This document shows, piece by piece, positions 26,095-35,785 of a DNA stretch of 60,249 nt. The stretch's first letter is position 1. Each line of letters starts with the position of its first letter. Where the stretch lies: NCBI GenBank assembly GCA_004296955.1, contig SCVB01000082.1:1-60249 (forward strand), given 5' to 3'. The DNA comes from Brevundimonas sp. Its GTDB lineage: Bacteria > Pseudomonadota > Alphaproteobacteria > Caulobacterales > Caulobacteraceae. The notes beneath the pieces are model-generated. The model was not told the origin of the DNA. It did no database searches and saw only the letters and a program-made list of their open reading frames with translations. A program made the position numbers and the translations under genes.

Positions 26095-26745
26095 ATGAGC
26101 GACTCCCACAAGACCTTCGACGCCGACCGACCGCTGCCCCGCTGGGACGACGGCAGCGACCGGCCGCCGCCGTGGCGGGACGCCGGATCGACGGTGACCT
26201 TCGAGAACCCGTGGCTGCGGCTGACCCGGCATGACGCGACCGCGCCCACGGGGCTGAAGGCCGACTATGTCGTGATGCGGCCGCGCAATCTGTCGGTCGG
26301 GGTGCTGCCGGTGCATGAGGACGGCACGGTGACCCTCGTGGGCCAGCAGCGGTTCGCCCTGATGAACTGGTCGTGGGAGATGCCCGAGGGCGGGGCGCCG
26401 TTCGACGAGGATCCGATCGAGGGCGCGCGGCGCGAGCTTATGGAGGAGGCCGGGCTGGAGGCGGCGCACTGGCGGCCAGCCTACAAGGCCGAGATGAGCA
26501 ATTCCGTCACCGACGAGCGGGCCATGGCCTGGATCGCCTGGGACCTGACGCCGGTGCCCGCCGCGCCCGATCCGACCGAGATCATCCGCGTCGTCCGCGT
26601 GCCGTTCGGCGACCTGCTGCGCGAGATCGGAACCGGGGCGATCCGGGACATGTTCACCCTGGCGACGGCGCTCAGGGCCTACCATATGGCGCGGGAAGGC
26701 GAACTGCCGCCCGAACTGGCGAAGGCCATGCTGGCGGGCGTATGA
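26095..26745 (+). CDS. NUDIX hydrolase
   Basis: A 216-residue protein with the Nudix signature GAPFDEDPIEGARRELMEEAGLE (canonical GX5EX7REUXEEXGU; here REL-MEEAGL) at about residues 100-122. The N-terminal half (WLRLTRHDATAP…YVVMRPRN…VGVLPVHEDGTVTLVGQQRF) resembles ADP-ribose pyrophosphatase-type Nudix enzymes. Head-to-head with the nitroreductase, 46 bp apart, and followed 20 bp later by cysE. Confidence 0.9.
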   Translation: MSDSHKTFDADRPLPRWDDGSDRPPPWRDAGSTVTFENPWLRLTRHDATAPTGLKADYVVMRPRNLSVGVLPVHEDGTVTLVGQQRFALMNWSWEMPEGGAPFDEDPIEGARRELMEEAGLEAAHWRPAYKAEMSNSVTDERAMAWIAWDLTPVPAAPDPTEIIRVVRVPFGDLLREIGTGAIRDMFTLATALRAYHMAREGELPPELAKAMLAGV

Positions 26746-26765
26746 TCAGGTCGAAGGAGCCGCCG

Positions 26766-27587
26766 ATGCCCAAGCTCGAGATCGTCGCGCAGCGGCTGGA
26801 CTGCTGGTCGGACCTGCGCGCCTCGGCCGAGGCGGCGGCGCGGGACGAGCCCCATCTGGCCTCGCAGATGAACGCCGTCATCCTGTCGCACGACGACCTG
26901 GCCAGCGCCCTCAGTTTCCAGATCGGGCGCAAGCTGGGCGACAGCGAGCTGGGGCCCATGTCCGTGCGCGAGGTGTGCCGCGACGCCTTCGAGGCCGATC
27001 CGGCCATCGTCGCGGCGGCCGAGGCAGACCTGCGGGCCGTCGCCGAGCGCGATCCGGCGATCAAGACGCTGTTGCAGCCCTTCCTCTACTTCAAGGGCTT
27101 CCAGGCCCTGCAGGCCTGGCGGGTGGCCCACTGGCTGTGGACCGAGGGCCGCGAGACCCTGGCCTTCCATTTCCAGAGCCGCATCTCCGAACTGTTCCAG
27201 CTCGACATCCACCCGGCGGCGCAACTGGGCTCGGGCCTGTTCCTCGACCACGGCACCGGCATCGTCATCGGCGAGACGGCGGTGGTCGGCGACGAGGTGT
27301 CGATGCTGCACAACGTCACCCTCGGCGGCACCGGGGCCGAGCGCGGCGACCGCCATCCCAAGATCGGCAAGGGCGTGCTGCTGGGCGCCGGGGCCAAGGT
27401 GCTGGGCAACATCACCGTCGGCGACTACGCCAAGGTGGCCTCGGGCTCGGTGGTGCTGAAACCGGTGCCGGCGGGCTGCACCGTGGCCGGCGTGCCGGCG
27501 CGGCTGGTCAACTGCCCGACCGGCGCGACCCCGGCGCGGACGATGGACCATACCCTGGCCGACATCGTCTACGACTTCGTCATTTGA
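26766..27587 (+). CDS. cysE: Serine O-acetyltransferase
   Basis: A 273-residue cytoplasmic enzyme forming O-acetylserine for cysteine synthesis. The N-terminal helical SATase domain is followed by a left-handed beta-helix with hexapeptide repeats (IHPAAQLGSGLFLDHGTGIVIG, LHNVTLGGTG, GDRHPKIGKGVLLGAGAKVLGNI). Catalytic His/Asp lie in DHGTG. ATG 26766 has AGGAG 6 nt upstream, which fixes the start against the longer open frame. Downstream is the DUF3126 gene. Confidence 0.95.
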   Translation: MPKLEIVAQRLDCWSDLRASAEAAARDEPHLASQMNAVILSHDDLASALSFQIGRKLGDSELGPMSVREVCRDAFEADPAIVAAAEADLRAVAERDPAIKTLLQPFLYFKGFQALQAWRVAHWLWTEGRETLAFHFQSRISELFQLDIHPAAQLGSGLFLDHGTGIVIGETAVVGDEVSMLHNVTLGGTGAERGDRHPKIGKGVLLGAGAKVLGNITVGDYAKVASGSVVLKPVPAGCTVAGVPARLVNCPTGATPARTMDHTLADIVYDFVI

Positions 27588-27650
27588 GGGTTTCCCGCGG
27601 GCGGGGGTTTCTCTAGGGTCCGCGCCTTCACGACTGACCTGAGGCCGAGC

Positions 27651-27863
27651 ATGAACATCGCTGACATGAAGCGCGTCGAGACGCACCTGAAGCGCACCTT
27701 CAACACCGGCGGGATCATCCTCAAGCCGCGCGGCAAGCCGAGCGACTCGGCCGAGGTCTATGTCGGCGACGAATTCATCGGCGTCGTCTTCGAGGACGAG
27801 GACGAGGCCGGCAGCTTCATGTTCGAGATGGCCATCCTGGCGGAAGACCTGCCGCAGGACTGA
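27651..27863 (+). CDS. DUF3126 family protein
   Basis: A 70-residue acidic protein: MNIADMKRVETHLKRTFN, then a compact domain with VGDEFIGVVFEDEDEAGSFMFEMAILAEDL. This matches the small alphaproteobacterial DUF3126 family, of unknown function and often next to cysE. A strong bidirectional hairpin terminator follows 29 nt after the stop. Confidence 0.88.
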   Translation: MNIADMKRVETHLKRTFNTGGIILKPRGKPSDSAEVYVGDEFIGVVFEDEDEAGSFMFEMAILAEDLPQD

Positions 27864-27891
27864 TTGCTCCCGGCGCAGGCCGCGCACGAAA

Positions 27892-27921
27892 AAGCGCCGG
27901 AGGAGCGATCCTCCGGCGCTT
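27892..27921. terminator. Bidirectional hairpin terminator
   Basis: A perfect 13-bp stem (AAGCGCCGGAGGA / TCCTCCGGCGCTT) with a GCGA loop, preceded by GAAAA and followed by TCGTCGTTTC. It separates the convergent DUF3126 and H1-like genes and can serve both. Confidence 0.85.
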
Positions 27922-27949
27922 CGTCGTTTCAGGCGTCGCGCCCTGACGA

Positions 27950-28510
27950 TCAGTTCTTGCCGAAGATGATCCGGCCGAGCGTCGCGAAGAAGCCCTTGTC
28001 CTGGGCGGCCGGTTTGGCGGCGGCGGCCGGCGCGGGCGTCGGGGTCGGAGCCGGTGCGGCGGCGGGCGCCGCCGGCTTCGGGGCGGGCGCAGCCGCGACC
28101 GGGGCGGCGGCGGGCTTCGGCGCGGCGGCGGGCTTGGCGGCGGGCTTTTTCGCGGCGGGCTTTGCGGCCGGCTTGGCCGCGGGCTTAGCAGCCGGCTTCG
28201 CAGCGGGCTTGGCAGCGGGTTTCACGGCGGCCTTGGGCGCAGCCTTGACGGCGGGTTTGGCGGCGGCTTTCGGCGCGGGCTTGGCGGCGGGCGCCTTCAC
28301 AGCAGCCGGTTTGGCGGCGGGCTTGGCGGCAGGCTTCGGCGCAGCCTTGGCCGCGGGCTTGACGGCGGCCTTGGGGGCGGCGGCTTTTGCGGCCGGTTTC
28401 GCGGCCGCTTTCGGCGCGGCGCTCGACTTTGCCGCCGGTTTCGGCTTGGAAGCGGCGACGGGCGCCTTCGGTTTGGCGGCCGCCTTAGGCTTGGATGGTG
28501 CTTTAGCCAT
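27950..28510 (-). CDS. Histone H1-like Lys/Ala/Pro-rich protein
   Basis: 186 residues, mostly degenerate AKPAAKPA/PKAA pentapeptide repeats, extremely basic, with a short unrelated C-terminal segment ending GFFATLGRIIFGKN that could be a small amphipathic helix. Such proteins resemble bacterial H1-like (Hc1/AlgP-type) nucleoid or polyphosphate-binding proteins; that is inference. ATG 28510 (MAKAPSKPK) with GGGG 6 nt upstream is chosen over the longer frame starting at 28585. Divergent from prmA. Confidence 0.75.
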   Translation of the reverse strand: MAKAPSKPKAAAKPKAPVAASKPKPAAKSSAAPKAAAKPAAKAAAPKAAVKPAAKAAPKPAAKPAAKPAAVKAPAAKPAPKAAAKPAVKAAPKAAVKPAAKPAAKPAAKPAAKPAAKPAAKKPAAKPAAAPKPAAAPVAAAPAPKPAAPAAAPAPTPTPAPAAAAKPAAQDKGFFATLGRIIFGKN

Positions 28511-28604
28511 GAATTCCCCGACCCCTCGGTTCAGTTGGTTGATGCTGGCGCAGGAGAGCACGCCAGCGCGTGTCTCGATTCGCAATGATAGCGGTGTTTG
28601 AGAA

Positions 28605-29474
28605 ATGTCCGAGTCCGCAGTTCAAATAATCGCGAGGGGGCCGCGCGCGATCGCCGAGGCCGCCGCCGTCTCGCTGGACTCCGATCCCCTGCTCGAGGGG
28701 GCGACCTATTCGATTCTCGAGGAAGACGAGGACAAGGGGATCTGGCGCATCGACGCCTTCCCCAATGACGCCGACGACGCGCGCGGCATCGAGGCGCGGC
28801 TGAAGGCCCACGACGGCCTGAGCGTGATCGTCGAGAAACTGGCCGACGCCGACTGGCTGGCCATGTCGCTGTCGGGCCTGCCGCCGGTTCGGGCCGGGCG
28901 GTTCTTCGTCTACGGCGCCCACGACCAAGGCATCGTCCCGAACAACACGGTGAACCTGAAGATCGACGCCGGCGCCGCCTTCGGCACCGGCCACCACGGC
29001 ACCACGGTCGGCTGCCTGATCGCCTTCGACGAACTGCTCAAGCGCGAGCGGTTCGAGCGGGTGCTGGACGTCGGCTGCGGCACGGGCGTGCTGGCCATCG
29101 CGGCGGCCAAGACCGGCTCGAAGGTCGCGGTCGGCACCGACATCGACCAGCCCTCGGTGCGGATCGCCAACGAGAACGCCAAGCTGAACATGGCCGACGC
29201 CCGCTTCGTCCACGCCTTCGGCCTCAACGACCGCAAGGTCCGCCAGCACGGCCCCTATGATCTGGTCTTCGCCAACATCCTGGCCCCGCCGCTGGTCTCG
29301 CTGTCGCAGGACATCAAGAACGCCCTCAGCCTCGGCGGCGTCGCCATCCTGTCGGGCCTGCTGCGGACCCAGGAGCGGCGGGTGTCGGCGGCCTATCTGT
29401 CGCGCGGGTTCGTGCTCGAGCGCCGCATCCATCGCGACGCCTGGAGCGCGCTGGTGCTGAGGCGAGTGGGTTAA
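28605..29474 (+). CDS. prmA: Ribosomal protein L11 methyltransferase
   Basis: A 289-residue SAM-dependent enzyme that trimethylates L11. The N-terminal substrate-recognition domain is followed by the FGTGHHGTT motif, SAM motif [17 protein letters not shown], the GTDID acidic loop and the NILAPPL catalytic motif, all in the family order. Confidence 0.95.
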   Translation: MSESAVQIIARGPRAIAEAAAVSLDSDPLLEGATYSILEEDEDKGIWRIDAFPNDADDARGIEARLKAHDGLSVIVEKLADADWLAMSLSGLPPVRAGRFFVYGAHDQGIVPNNTVNLKIDAGAAFGTGHHGTTVGCLIAFDELLKRERFERVLDVGCGTGVLAIAAAKTGSKVAVGTDIDQPSVRIANENAKLNMADARFVHAFGLNDRKVRQHGPYDLVFANILAPPLVSLSQDIKNALSLGGVAILSGLLRTQERRVSAAYLSRGFVLERRIHRDAWSALVLRRVG

Positions 29475-29528
29475 CGGCGGAACAGGCGCGGGGCGCAACC
29501 GTTGCGGCAGTCCAGTGGAGGAACCGCC

Positions 29529-30017
29529 GTGACCCATATCGACCCCAACCTTGATCCCCTCGATCGCCGCGAAAGCATTGTGACCGAAACCGTGGTCACG
29601 CCGTCCCATACGACCGAGTCCGTCGAGACCGTGGTCGTGCGCGACTCCAACACCGGCTGGTGGATCGCCGGCATCCTCGGCGGCGTGGTGCTGATCGCCG
29701 TCTTCTGGATTCTGTTCGCGCGCGGCCCCGACCCGCAGACCGACCAGGCGCTGATCGAGGCCCAGATGGACGCCGCCGCCGCCCAGGCCCAGGCCGACAA
29801 CGCCCTGATCCAGGGCCAGGTCGCCGGGGCCCAGGCCAGCGTCGACATCGCCCGCGCCGACGCCGCCCGCTCGCAGGCCGACGCCATCCGCGCCGCCAGC
29901 GAGGCCCGCGCGGCGGAAGCCCGAGCCCAGACCCCGGTGGTGATCGAACGGGAGGTCCAGGTTCCGGCCCCGTCGAACGGTGTCGCCGTGGTCACGCCGA
30001 CGGCGCCGCAGAACTGA
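29529..30017 (+). CDS. Membrane-anchored coiled-coil protein, hypothetical
   Basis: 162 residues. A Thr/Val/Glu-rich N-terminal region of about 45 residues precedes one transmembrane helix (WWIAGILGGVVLIAVFWILFA, about 47-67). An Ala/Gln/Asp-rich predicted coiled coil follows (about 75-135), with a Pro-rich tail. GTG 29529 has GGAGGA 6 nt upstream and is preferred to the ATG at 29502. No family recognised. It sits between prmA and an aminopeptidase, same strand. Confidence 0.75.
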   Translation: MTHIDPNLDPLDRRESIVTETVVTPSHTTESVETVVVRDSNTGWWIAGILGGVVLIAVFWILFARGPDPQTDQALIEAQMDAAAAQAQADNALIQGQVAGAQASVDIARADAARSQADAIRAASEARAAEARAQTPVVIEREVQVPAPSNGVAVVTPTAPQN

Positions 30018-30021
30018 CGGC

Positions 30022-30049
30022 TTGCGACATGGCGGCGGGACGCTAGTTT
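30022..30049 (+). promoter_or_regulatory. Candidate promoter, leaderless start for aminopeptidase
   Basis: TTGCGAC (30022-30028), 13 nt, GCTAGTTT (30042-30049). The aminopeptidase ATG at 30057 lies 7 nt beyond the box, where transcription would be expected to start. This matches the geometry at 6242-6277. Confidence 0.45.
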
Positions 30050-30056
30050 CGCCGCC

Positions 30057-31871
30057 ATGCGCCAGTCCTTCGATGAAACCACCGATCCGTCCTTCGGGGC
30101 GAAACACCTGCCGCGCGTCCGCGCGAAGATGGCCGAGCAGGGGCTCGACGGCCTGCTGGTCCCGCATGAGGACGAGCACCAGAACGAATACCTGCCGGCC
30201 GCCAACGACCGGCTGGCGTGGCTGAGCGGCTTTACCGGCTCCGCCGGCGCGGGCGTGGTCATGAAGGACCGGGCGGCGGTGTTCGCCGATGGACGTTACA
30301 CCGTCCAGGTCCGGGCCCAGGTGGATGCGGCCCAGTTCGAGATTCTCGATCTCGTGGAAGGCGGCGTGCCCGCGTATCTGGAGCGAGCGCCCCGGGGTTC
30401 GGTGATCGGCTATGACCCGCGTCTGCACAGTCCGGATGCGCTGGCGACGCTGAAGCGCGCGGCGAAGAAGGCCGGGGCAGAGCTGAAGCCGGTCGCGCCC
30501 AATCCGCTGGACCTGGCCTGGGCCGAGGAACGGCCCGAACAGCCGACCGCGCCGGTGGTTCCGCACGACGATCGCTACACCGGCGAGACCAGCGCCTCCA
30601 AGCGCGCCCGCATCGGCGAGGCGGTGGCGAAGGCCGGGGCCGAGGCCGCAGTGCTGACGGCGCCCGCGTCCTTGGCCTGGCTGTTCAACATCCGCGGCGG
30701 CGACGTGATCCGCACCCCCCTGCCGCTGGGACAGGCGGTGGTGAAGGCGGACGGGACGGCGCAGCTGTTCCTCGATCCGCGCAAGGTGACCAACGAGCTG
30801 CCCGGCTGGCTCGGCGACGCGGTGACGCTGGAAGCGCCGGCCGCGCTGGACGCCGCGCTCGACGCCCTGTCCGGCAAGGCGGTGCTGGTCGATCCGGGCC
30901 AGTCGCCGGCCTGGTATTTCGACCGGCTGGAGTCAGCCGGGGCGACCGTGGTGCGCGGCATGGATCCCTGCACCCTGCCGCGGGCCTGCAAGAACCCGGT
31001 CGAGATCGAGGGTACGCGTCAGGCCCATATCCGCGACGGCGCCGCCCTGACCCGCTTCCTGCACTGGGTCGATACGGTGGGGCAGGAGACGCTGCCGGAC
31101 GAACGCCAGATCGCCGAGGCGCTGGAGGGCTTCCGCGAGGCCACGGGCGCGCTGAAGGACCTGAGCTTCGACACCATCGCGGGCTGCGGTCCGAACGGCG
31201 CCCTGCCGCACTACAAGCCGGTGACGCGGACGATCCGCCGGATGGAGAAGGGCAGTCTGCTGCTGGTGGACGGCGGCGGCCAGTATCTGGACGGCACCAC
31301 GGACGTGACCCGGACCATGGCGGTGGGCGAACCGACGGCCGAACAGCGGCGCATGTTCACCCTGGTGCTCAAGGGCCATATCGCCATGGCCACAGTGCGC
31401 TTCCCGGCGGGCACCACGGGGTCGCAGCTGGACGCCCTGGCGCGTCTGCCACTGTGGATGGCCGGGCATGACTATGATCACGGCACGGGCCACGGGGTCG
31501 GCTCGTATCTGGGCGTGCACGAGGGTCCGCAGCGGATCGCCAAGGCGCCCAACACCCAGCCGCTGCTGACCGGCATGATCCTGTCCAACGAGCCCGGCTA
31601 CTATCGCGAGGGCCACTGGGGCATCCGCATCGAGACGCTGCAGGTGGTGACCGAGCCGACGCCGATCCCCGGCGGCGAGCGGCCGATGCACGGCTTCGAA
31701 CAGCTGACCCTGGCCCCGCTGGACCGCCGGCTGATCGACGTCGACCTGCTGACGCCGGACGAGCGGGCCTATGTCGACGCCTATCACGCCGAGGTCCTGG
31801 CCAAGGTCGGGCCGTTGCTCGACGGGGACGTGCTGGACTGGCTGAAGGCGCAGGCGGCCCCCTTGAAATAA
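30057..31871 (+). CDS. Xaa-Pro aminopeptidase (M24B family, long form)
   Basis: A 604-residue cytoplasmic enzyme removing residues N-terminal to proline. It has two creatinase-like N-terminal domains, then the catalytic pita-bread domain. The dinuclear metal site has Asp405 and Asp416 (VDGGGQYLDGTTDVTRT), His479 in GTGHGVGSYLGVHEGP, a Glu in LSNEPGYY and one in RIETLQVV. Length and C-terminal extension match the eukaryotic-type XPNPEP1 group common in alphaproteobacteria rather than E. coli PepP. Confidence 0.94.
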   Translation: MRQSFDETTDPSFGAKHLPRVRAKMAEQGLDGLLVPHEDEHQNEYLPAANDRLAWLSGFTGSAGAGVVMKDRAAVFADGRYTVQVRAQVDAAQFEILDLVEGGVPAYLERAPRGSVIGYDPRLHSPDALATLKRAAKKAGAELKPVAPNPLDLAWAEERPEQPTAPVVPHDDRYTGETSASKRARIGEAVAKAGAEAAVLTAPASLAWLFNIRGGDVIRTPLPLGQAVVKADGTAQLFLDPRKVTNELPGWLGDAVTLEAPAALDAALDALSGKAVLVDPGQSPAWYFDRLESAGATVVRGMDPCTLPRACKNPVEIEGTRQAHIRDGAALTRFLHWVDTVGQETLPDERQIAEALEGFREATGALKDLSFDTIAGCGPNGALPHYKPVTRTIRRMEKGSLLLVDGGGQYLDGTTDVTRTMAVGEPTAEQRRMFTLVLKGHIAMATVRFPAGTTGSQLDALARLPLWMAGHDYDHGTGHGVGSYLGVHEGPQRIAKAPNTQPLLTGMILSNEPGYYREGHWGIRIETLQVVTEPTPIPGGERPMHGFEQLTLAPLDRRLIDVDLLTPDERAYVDAYHAEVLAKVGPLLDGDVLDWLKAQAAPLK

Positions 31872-31943
31872 GGCCGAACGGCGCCCATCTCCTGAGGGTC
31901 GGCGGAAGCGTCGCCGGCCCCCCACATTCCAAGGAGAGCGGTC

Positions 31944-32932
<989 letters not shown>

Positions 32933-32933
<1 letters not shown>

Positions 32934-32979
32934 ACCATTTCTGCTTCAGGTCGAACCGACCTGAATCCAAGAAATGGTC
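32933..32979. repeat. 47-nt hairpin repeat
   Basis: Outer stem GACCATTTC/GAAATGGTC (9 bp), internal loop TGC/TCCAA, inner stem TTCAGGTCG/CGACCTGAA (9 bp) with an AAC loop. Both stems are perfect. It starts at the aldo/keto reductase stop codon and has no T-run. It looks like a dispersed palindromic unit, though only one copy is in this window. Confidence 0.7.
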
Positions 32980-32994
32980 CAGCATCATAGTGGA

Positions 32995-33042
32995 GCGAAA
33001 TCTGAGCCTTGGCGGACTGCGTCCACCAAGACCGATTTCGCT
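32995..33042 (-). repeat. 48-nt hairpin repeat, copy 2
   Basis: Same fold as copy 1 at 25400-25447. The three differences are one internal-loop base and one paired position changed on both sides (T15-A35 here, G15-C35 in copy 1). It lies between the aldo/keto reductase and the TrmB-like gene, 16 nt after the 47-nt hairpin. Confidence 0.8.
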
Positions 33043-33089
33043 CTACGCCGCCTTACCGCGATTTAACTGGCGCGGCGCGGTCGGCGCGG

Positions 33090-33113
33090 TAGTGGTTGCG
33101 AATGCAAACACTA
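33090..33113. promoter_or_regulatory. 24-bp palindromic operator candidate overlapping the trmB-like start
   Basis: TAGTG-N-TTGC-N4-GCAA-N-CACTA is a near-perfect inverted repeat covering the ATG at 33102. Such symmetry at the 5' end of a regulator gene is typical of an autoregulatory operator. Confidence 0.6.
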
Positions 33114-33965
33114 TCCGGGACCGCGATCGCCGAACTGGCCCTGACGGGGCTGGGCTTCACCGAGCTGGAGGGGCGGCTGTACTGCGCCCTGCTGGAGGGC
33201 GGGCCGGCCACCGGCTACCGGATGGCCAAGCGCGTCGGCAAGGCGCCGCCCAATGTCTACCAGGGCCTCGCCAGCCTGACGCAGAAGGGGGCGGTGCTGT
33301 TCGACGACGGCGAGCCGCGCACGTGGCGCGCCGTGCCGCCCGCGGAGTTGCTGGCCGCCGTCGGCGGCGCCTTTGAGGCCCGGCGGGTCGAGGCCGAGGC
33401 GGCCCTGGGCAAGCTGCTGCAGCCGGTCGCCGACGACCGGGTCTACCAGATCAGCCAGGCCGACCAGGTCGTGGAACGCGCCCGCGCCATGCTGGCCGGG
33501 GCGCGCGAGATCGTCCTGTTCGACCTGTTCGACGCGCCCCTGGCCCTGCTCCGGCCGGATCTCGAGGCGGCGGCGGCGCGGGGCTTGAGGGTGGCGGGGC
33601 TGGCCTATGGCCCGACATCCGGGCTGGAGGGCGTCCTGCTGTACCGCTCGGCGCGGGCGGATGTGGCGCGGGCGCGCTGGCCCGGCGCCCAACTGAGTCT
33701 GGTGGTCGACGCCGCCGAGCACCTGGTGGCGCTGATGGCGCATGACCTGTCCGCCGTTCGCCACGCCGTCTGGAGCGACAGCGCCTATCTGAGCTGCCTG
33801 CAGCACAGCGGTATGTCGGCCGAAATCCGCCTGGCGGGGATCGACGCGAAGGCGCCGGCCCCGACGGCCGGCCTGACCCTGCTGGCCGCCGCACCGCGCG
33901 GCCTGCGGACCTTGCTCGGTCCCGAGCCCCTTCCTGAAACCGAAATCGAGGATGACGTCGCATGA
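33102..33965 (+). CDS. TrmB-like transcriptional regulator
   Basis: 287 residues. The N-terminal winged helix-turn-helix (about 8-75: LGFTELEGRLYCALLEGGPATGYRMAK, then PPNVYQGLASLTQKGAV) matches the Sugar/TrmB family. The middle part (about 110-250) resembles the PLD-like effector domain often attached to it (ARAMLAGAREIVLFDLFDAPLALLRPDLEAAAARG). The start is ATG 33102 or TTG 33096, neither with a good ribosome-binding site, and both lie inside a palindrome. It overlaps the protease gene by ATGA, so regulator and protease are co-expressed. Confidence 0.8.
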   Translation: MQTLSGTAIAELALTGLGFTELEGRLYCALLEGGPATGYRMAKRVGKAPPNVYQGLASLTQKGAVLFDDGEPRTWRAVPPAELLAAVGGAFEARRVEAEAALGKLLQPVADDRVYQISQADQVVERARAMLAGAREIVLFDLFDAPLALLRPDLEAAAARGLRVAGLAYGPTSGLEGVLLYRSARADVARARWPGAQLSLVVDAAEHLVALMAHDLSAVRHAVWSDSAYLSCLQHSGMSAEIRLAGIDAKAPAPTAGLTLLAAAPRGLRTLLGPEPLPETEIEDDVA

Positions 33966-35785
33966 ACCGCCGTTCCCTTCTGGTCGCGGCCGCGACCTCC
34001 GCCCTTGTCCTGGTCTGCGCCGGCGCGGCCCGGGCCGACGATCCGTCGGGCGTGCTGGACCGCTACCGCCAGTGGCGCGGCGCGGCGGCGTTCGAGCAGA
34101 TGACGGCGGTGCGCGCCCGGGGCGCCGTGACGGCCTCCGGACTGACGGGGACGATCGGCCAGATCGCCACGTCGGAGGGGGACCTGTGGCGCGAGATCGA
34201 CCTCGGCGTGGTGCGCAACGCCAGCGCCCGGCGCGGCGCGACGGGCTGGGTCCTGACGCCCTCGGGCCAGGTGGAGGACATCGGGCCGCAGGCGGCCGAG
34301 GACCTGCGCCGCGACGCCCTGCTGATGTTCGAGTCGGTGCTGGACGACCCGTCCCGGCTGGACCGCAAACCCGACGTCGAGCGCGACGGCCGGACCTTCG
34401 CCGTGGTGGCCGTCGATTTCGGCGACGCCGATGTGCATGAACTCTACATCGAGCCCGACACGGGCGCCCTGTACGGGATGCGGCGCGTGCGGGACCGGCG
34501 CGAGGCCTTCGTGCGCTTCGAGGACTGGCGGATGGTCGAGGGGGTGCGCATGGCCTTCGCCGAGTCGTCCGATGAAGACGACGGCGGCGACGCCGCTGTC
34601 CGCTGGACCGAGATCGACGCCAGCCCCGACATCGCCGCGGACGCCTTCGACCGGCCGACGCCGGCGGCGGCCCATGTCATCGCCGGCGGCGCGGCCTCGA
34701 CCGGTTTCATGACCTTCGACCTGTACGCCGGGTCGCGCATCTACATCCCGGCGACCGTCAACGGGGTCGAGACCGAGGTGCTGCTGGACAGCGGCGCCGA
34801 GATGACGGTGCTGGACAAGGGCTTCGCCGAGCGGCTGGGCCTGACGCCCACCGGCGAGGTCGCAGCGGTCGGCACGGGCGGCGTCGGCACGGCCCAATTC
34901 GTCGGCGGGGTGACCCTGGATCTGGGCGGCATCGTCTTCGCCGACCGCACCGTGGCGGTGATCGATCTGGCGGCCATCGGCCAGGCGATCGGGCGGCCCC
35001 TGCCGGTCATCCTCGGCAAGGACGCCTTCAACGGCCTGATCGTCGATATCGACTTCCCGGCCCGCGCCATCGCCTTCCACGAATCGACGGCCTTCGCGCC
35101 GCCGGAGGGCGTGGTCGAGGTTCCGCTGACCTCGACGGGATCGCTCCGGGCGATGCCCCTGTCGATCGAGGGCCGCGAGCCGGAGCTGTTCGACTTCGAC
35201 ACCGGCAACGGCGGGGCGCTGATCCTCTATCCGGCCTATGCCGAGGCGGCGGGTCTGGTCGACGGACGGCCGCGTTCGACCGTGATGTCCGGCGCCGTGG
35301 GCGGGGTGCGTGAGACGGGGATCGCCACCATCCGGTCGATCAATGTCGCCGGCTTCGAGATCCGGGACGTGCCCGCGACCTTCCCGCCCGCCGGCCCGTC
35401 GGCGGTGGACAGCGACCGGACCGCCGGCAATGTCGGCATGGGCGTGCTCGGCCGCTTCCGCCTGATCACCGATTTCGAGGGCGGGCGTCTGTGGCTCGGC
35501 GCCACGCCGGAAAGCCTGGCCCGGCCGTTCGCGCGCGACCGTCTGGGTCTGGGCCTGCGCAAGGAGGCGGCGGCGATCGTGGTGCAGCGGGTGTCGCCGA
35601 ATTCGCCGGCGGACGCGGCCGGCTGGGTCGCCGGCGAGCGGATCGCGGCTATCGACGGGGTCGCCGCCGAGGCGCTGGACGCGGCGGCGCTGCGGGCGAT
35701 CATCAGCGGTCCGGCCGGGCGGTCGGTCGTCCTGACCCTGGAGGGCGGCGCGCAGCGCACGCTCGAGGCGCGCGACTTCTACTGA
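33962..35785 (+). CDS. Exported aspartic protease-like protein with PDZ domain
   Basis: 607 residues: signal peptide (1-26), a domain of about 220 residues of unknown type, then two retropepsin-like half-domains. The first has DSGAE with Asp276 (VLLDSGAEMTVLDKGFAERLGL) and the second DTGNG with Asp413 (FDFDTGNGGALILYPAYAEAAGL). A C-terminal PDZ domain follows at about 525-600 (VSPNSPADAAGWVAGERIAAIDG). Two D-S/T-G motifs 137 residues apart suggest a single-chain pseudo-dimer. Its stop abuts the convergent gene directly (TGA|TCA). Confidence 0.85.
   Translation: MNRRSLLVAAATSALVLVCAGAARADDPSGVLDRYRQWRGAAAFEQMTAVRARGAVTASGLTGTIGQIATSEGDLWREIDLGVVRNASARRGATGWVLTPSGQVEDIGPQAAEDLRRDALLMFESVLDDPSRLDRKPDVERDGRTFAVVAVDFGDADVHELYIEPDTGALYGMRRVRDRREAFVRFEDWRMVEGVRMAFAESSDEDDGGDAAVRWTEIDASPDIAADAFDRPTPAAAHVIAGGAASTGFMTFDLYAGSRIYIPATVNGVETEVLLDSGAEMTVLDKGFAERLGLTPTGEVAAVGTGGVGTAQFVGGVTLDLGGIVFADRTVAVIDLAAIGQAIGRPLPVILGKDAFNGLIVDIDFPARAIAFHESTAFAPPEGVVEVPLTSTGSLRAMPLSIEGREPELFDFDTGNGGALILYPAYAEAAGLVDGRPRSTVMSGAVGGVRETGIATIRSINVAGFEIRDVPATFPPAGPSAVDSDRTAGNVGMGVLGRFRLITDFEGGRLWLGATPESLARPFARDRLGLGLRKEAAAIVVQRVSPNSPADAAGWVAGERIAAIDGVAAEALDAAALRAIISGPAGRSVVLTLEGGAQRTLEARDFY

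Noticed and set aside
28503-30566. 687-codon minus-strand open frame
   Set aside because: Shadow of prmA and the coiled-coil gene; His/Gly/Arg-rich composition and no domain.
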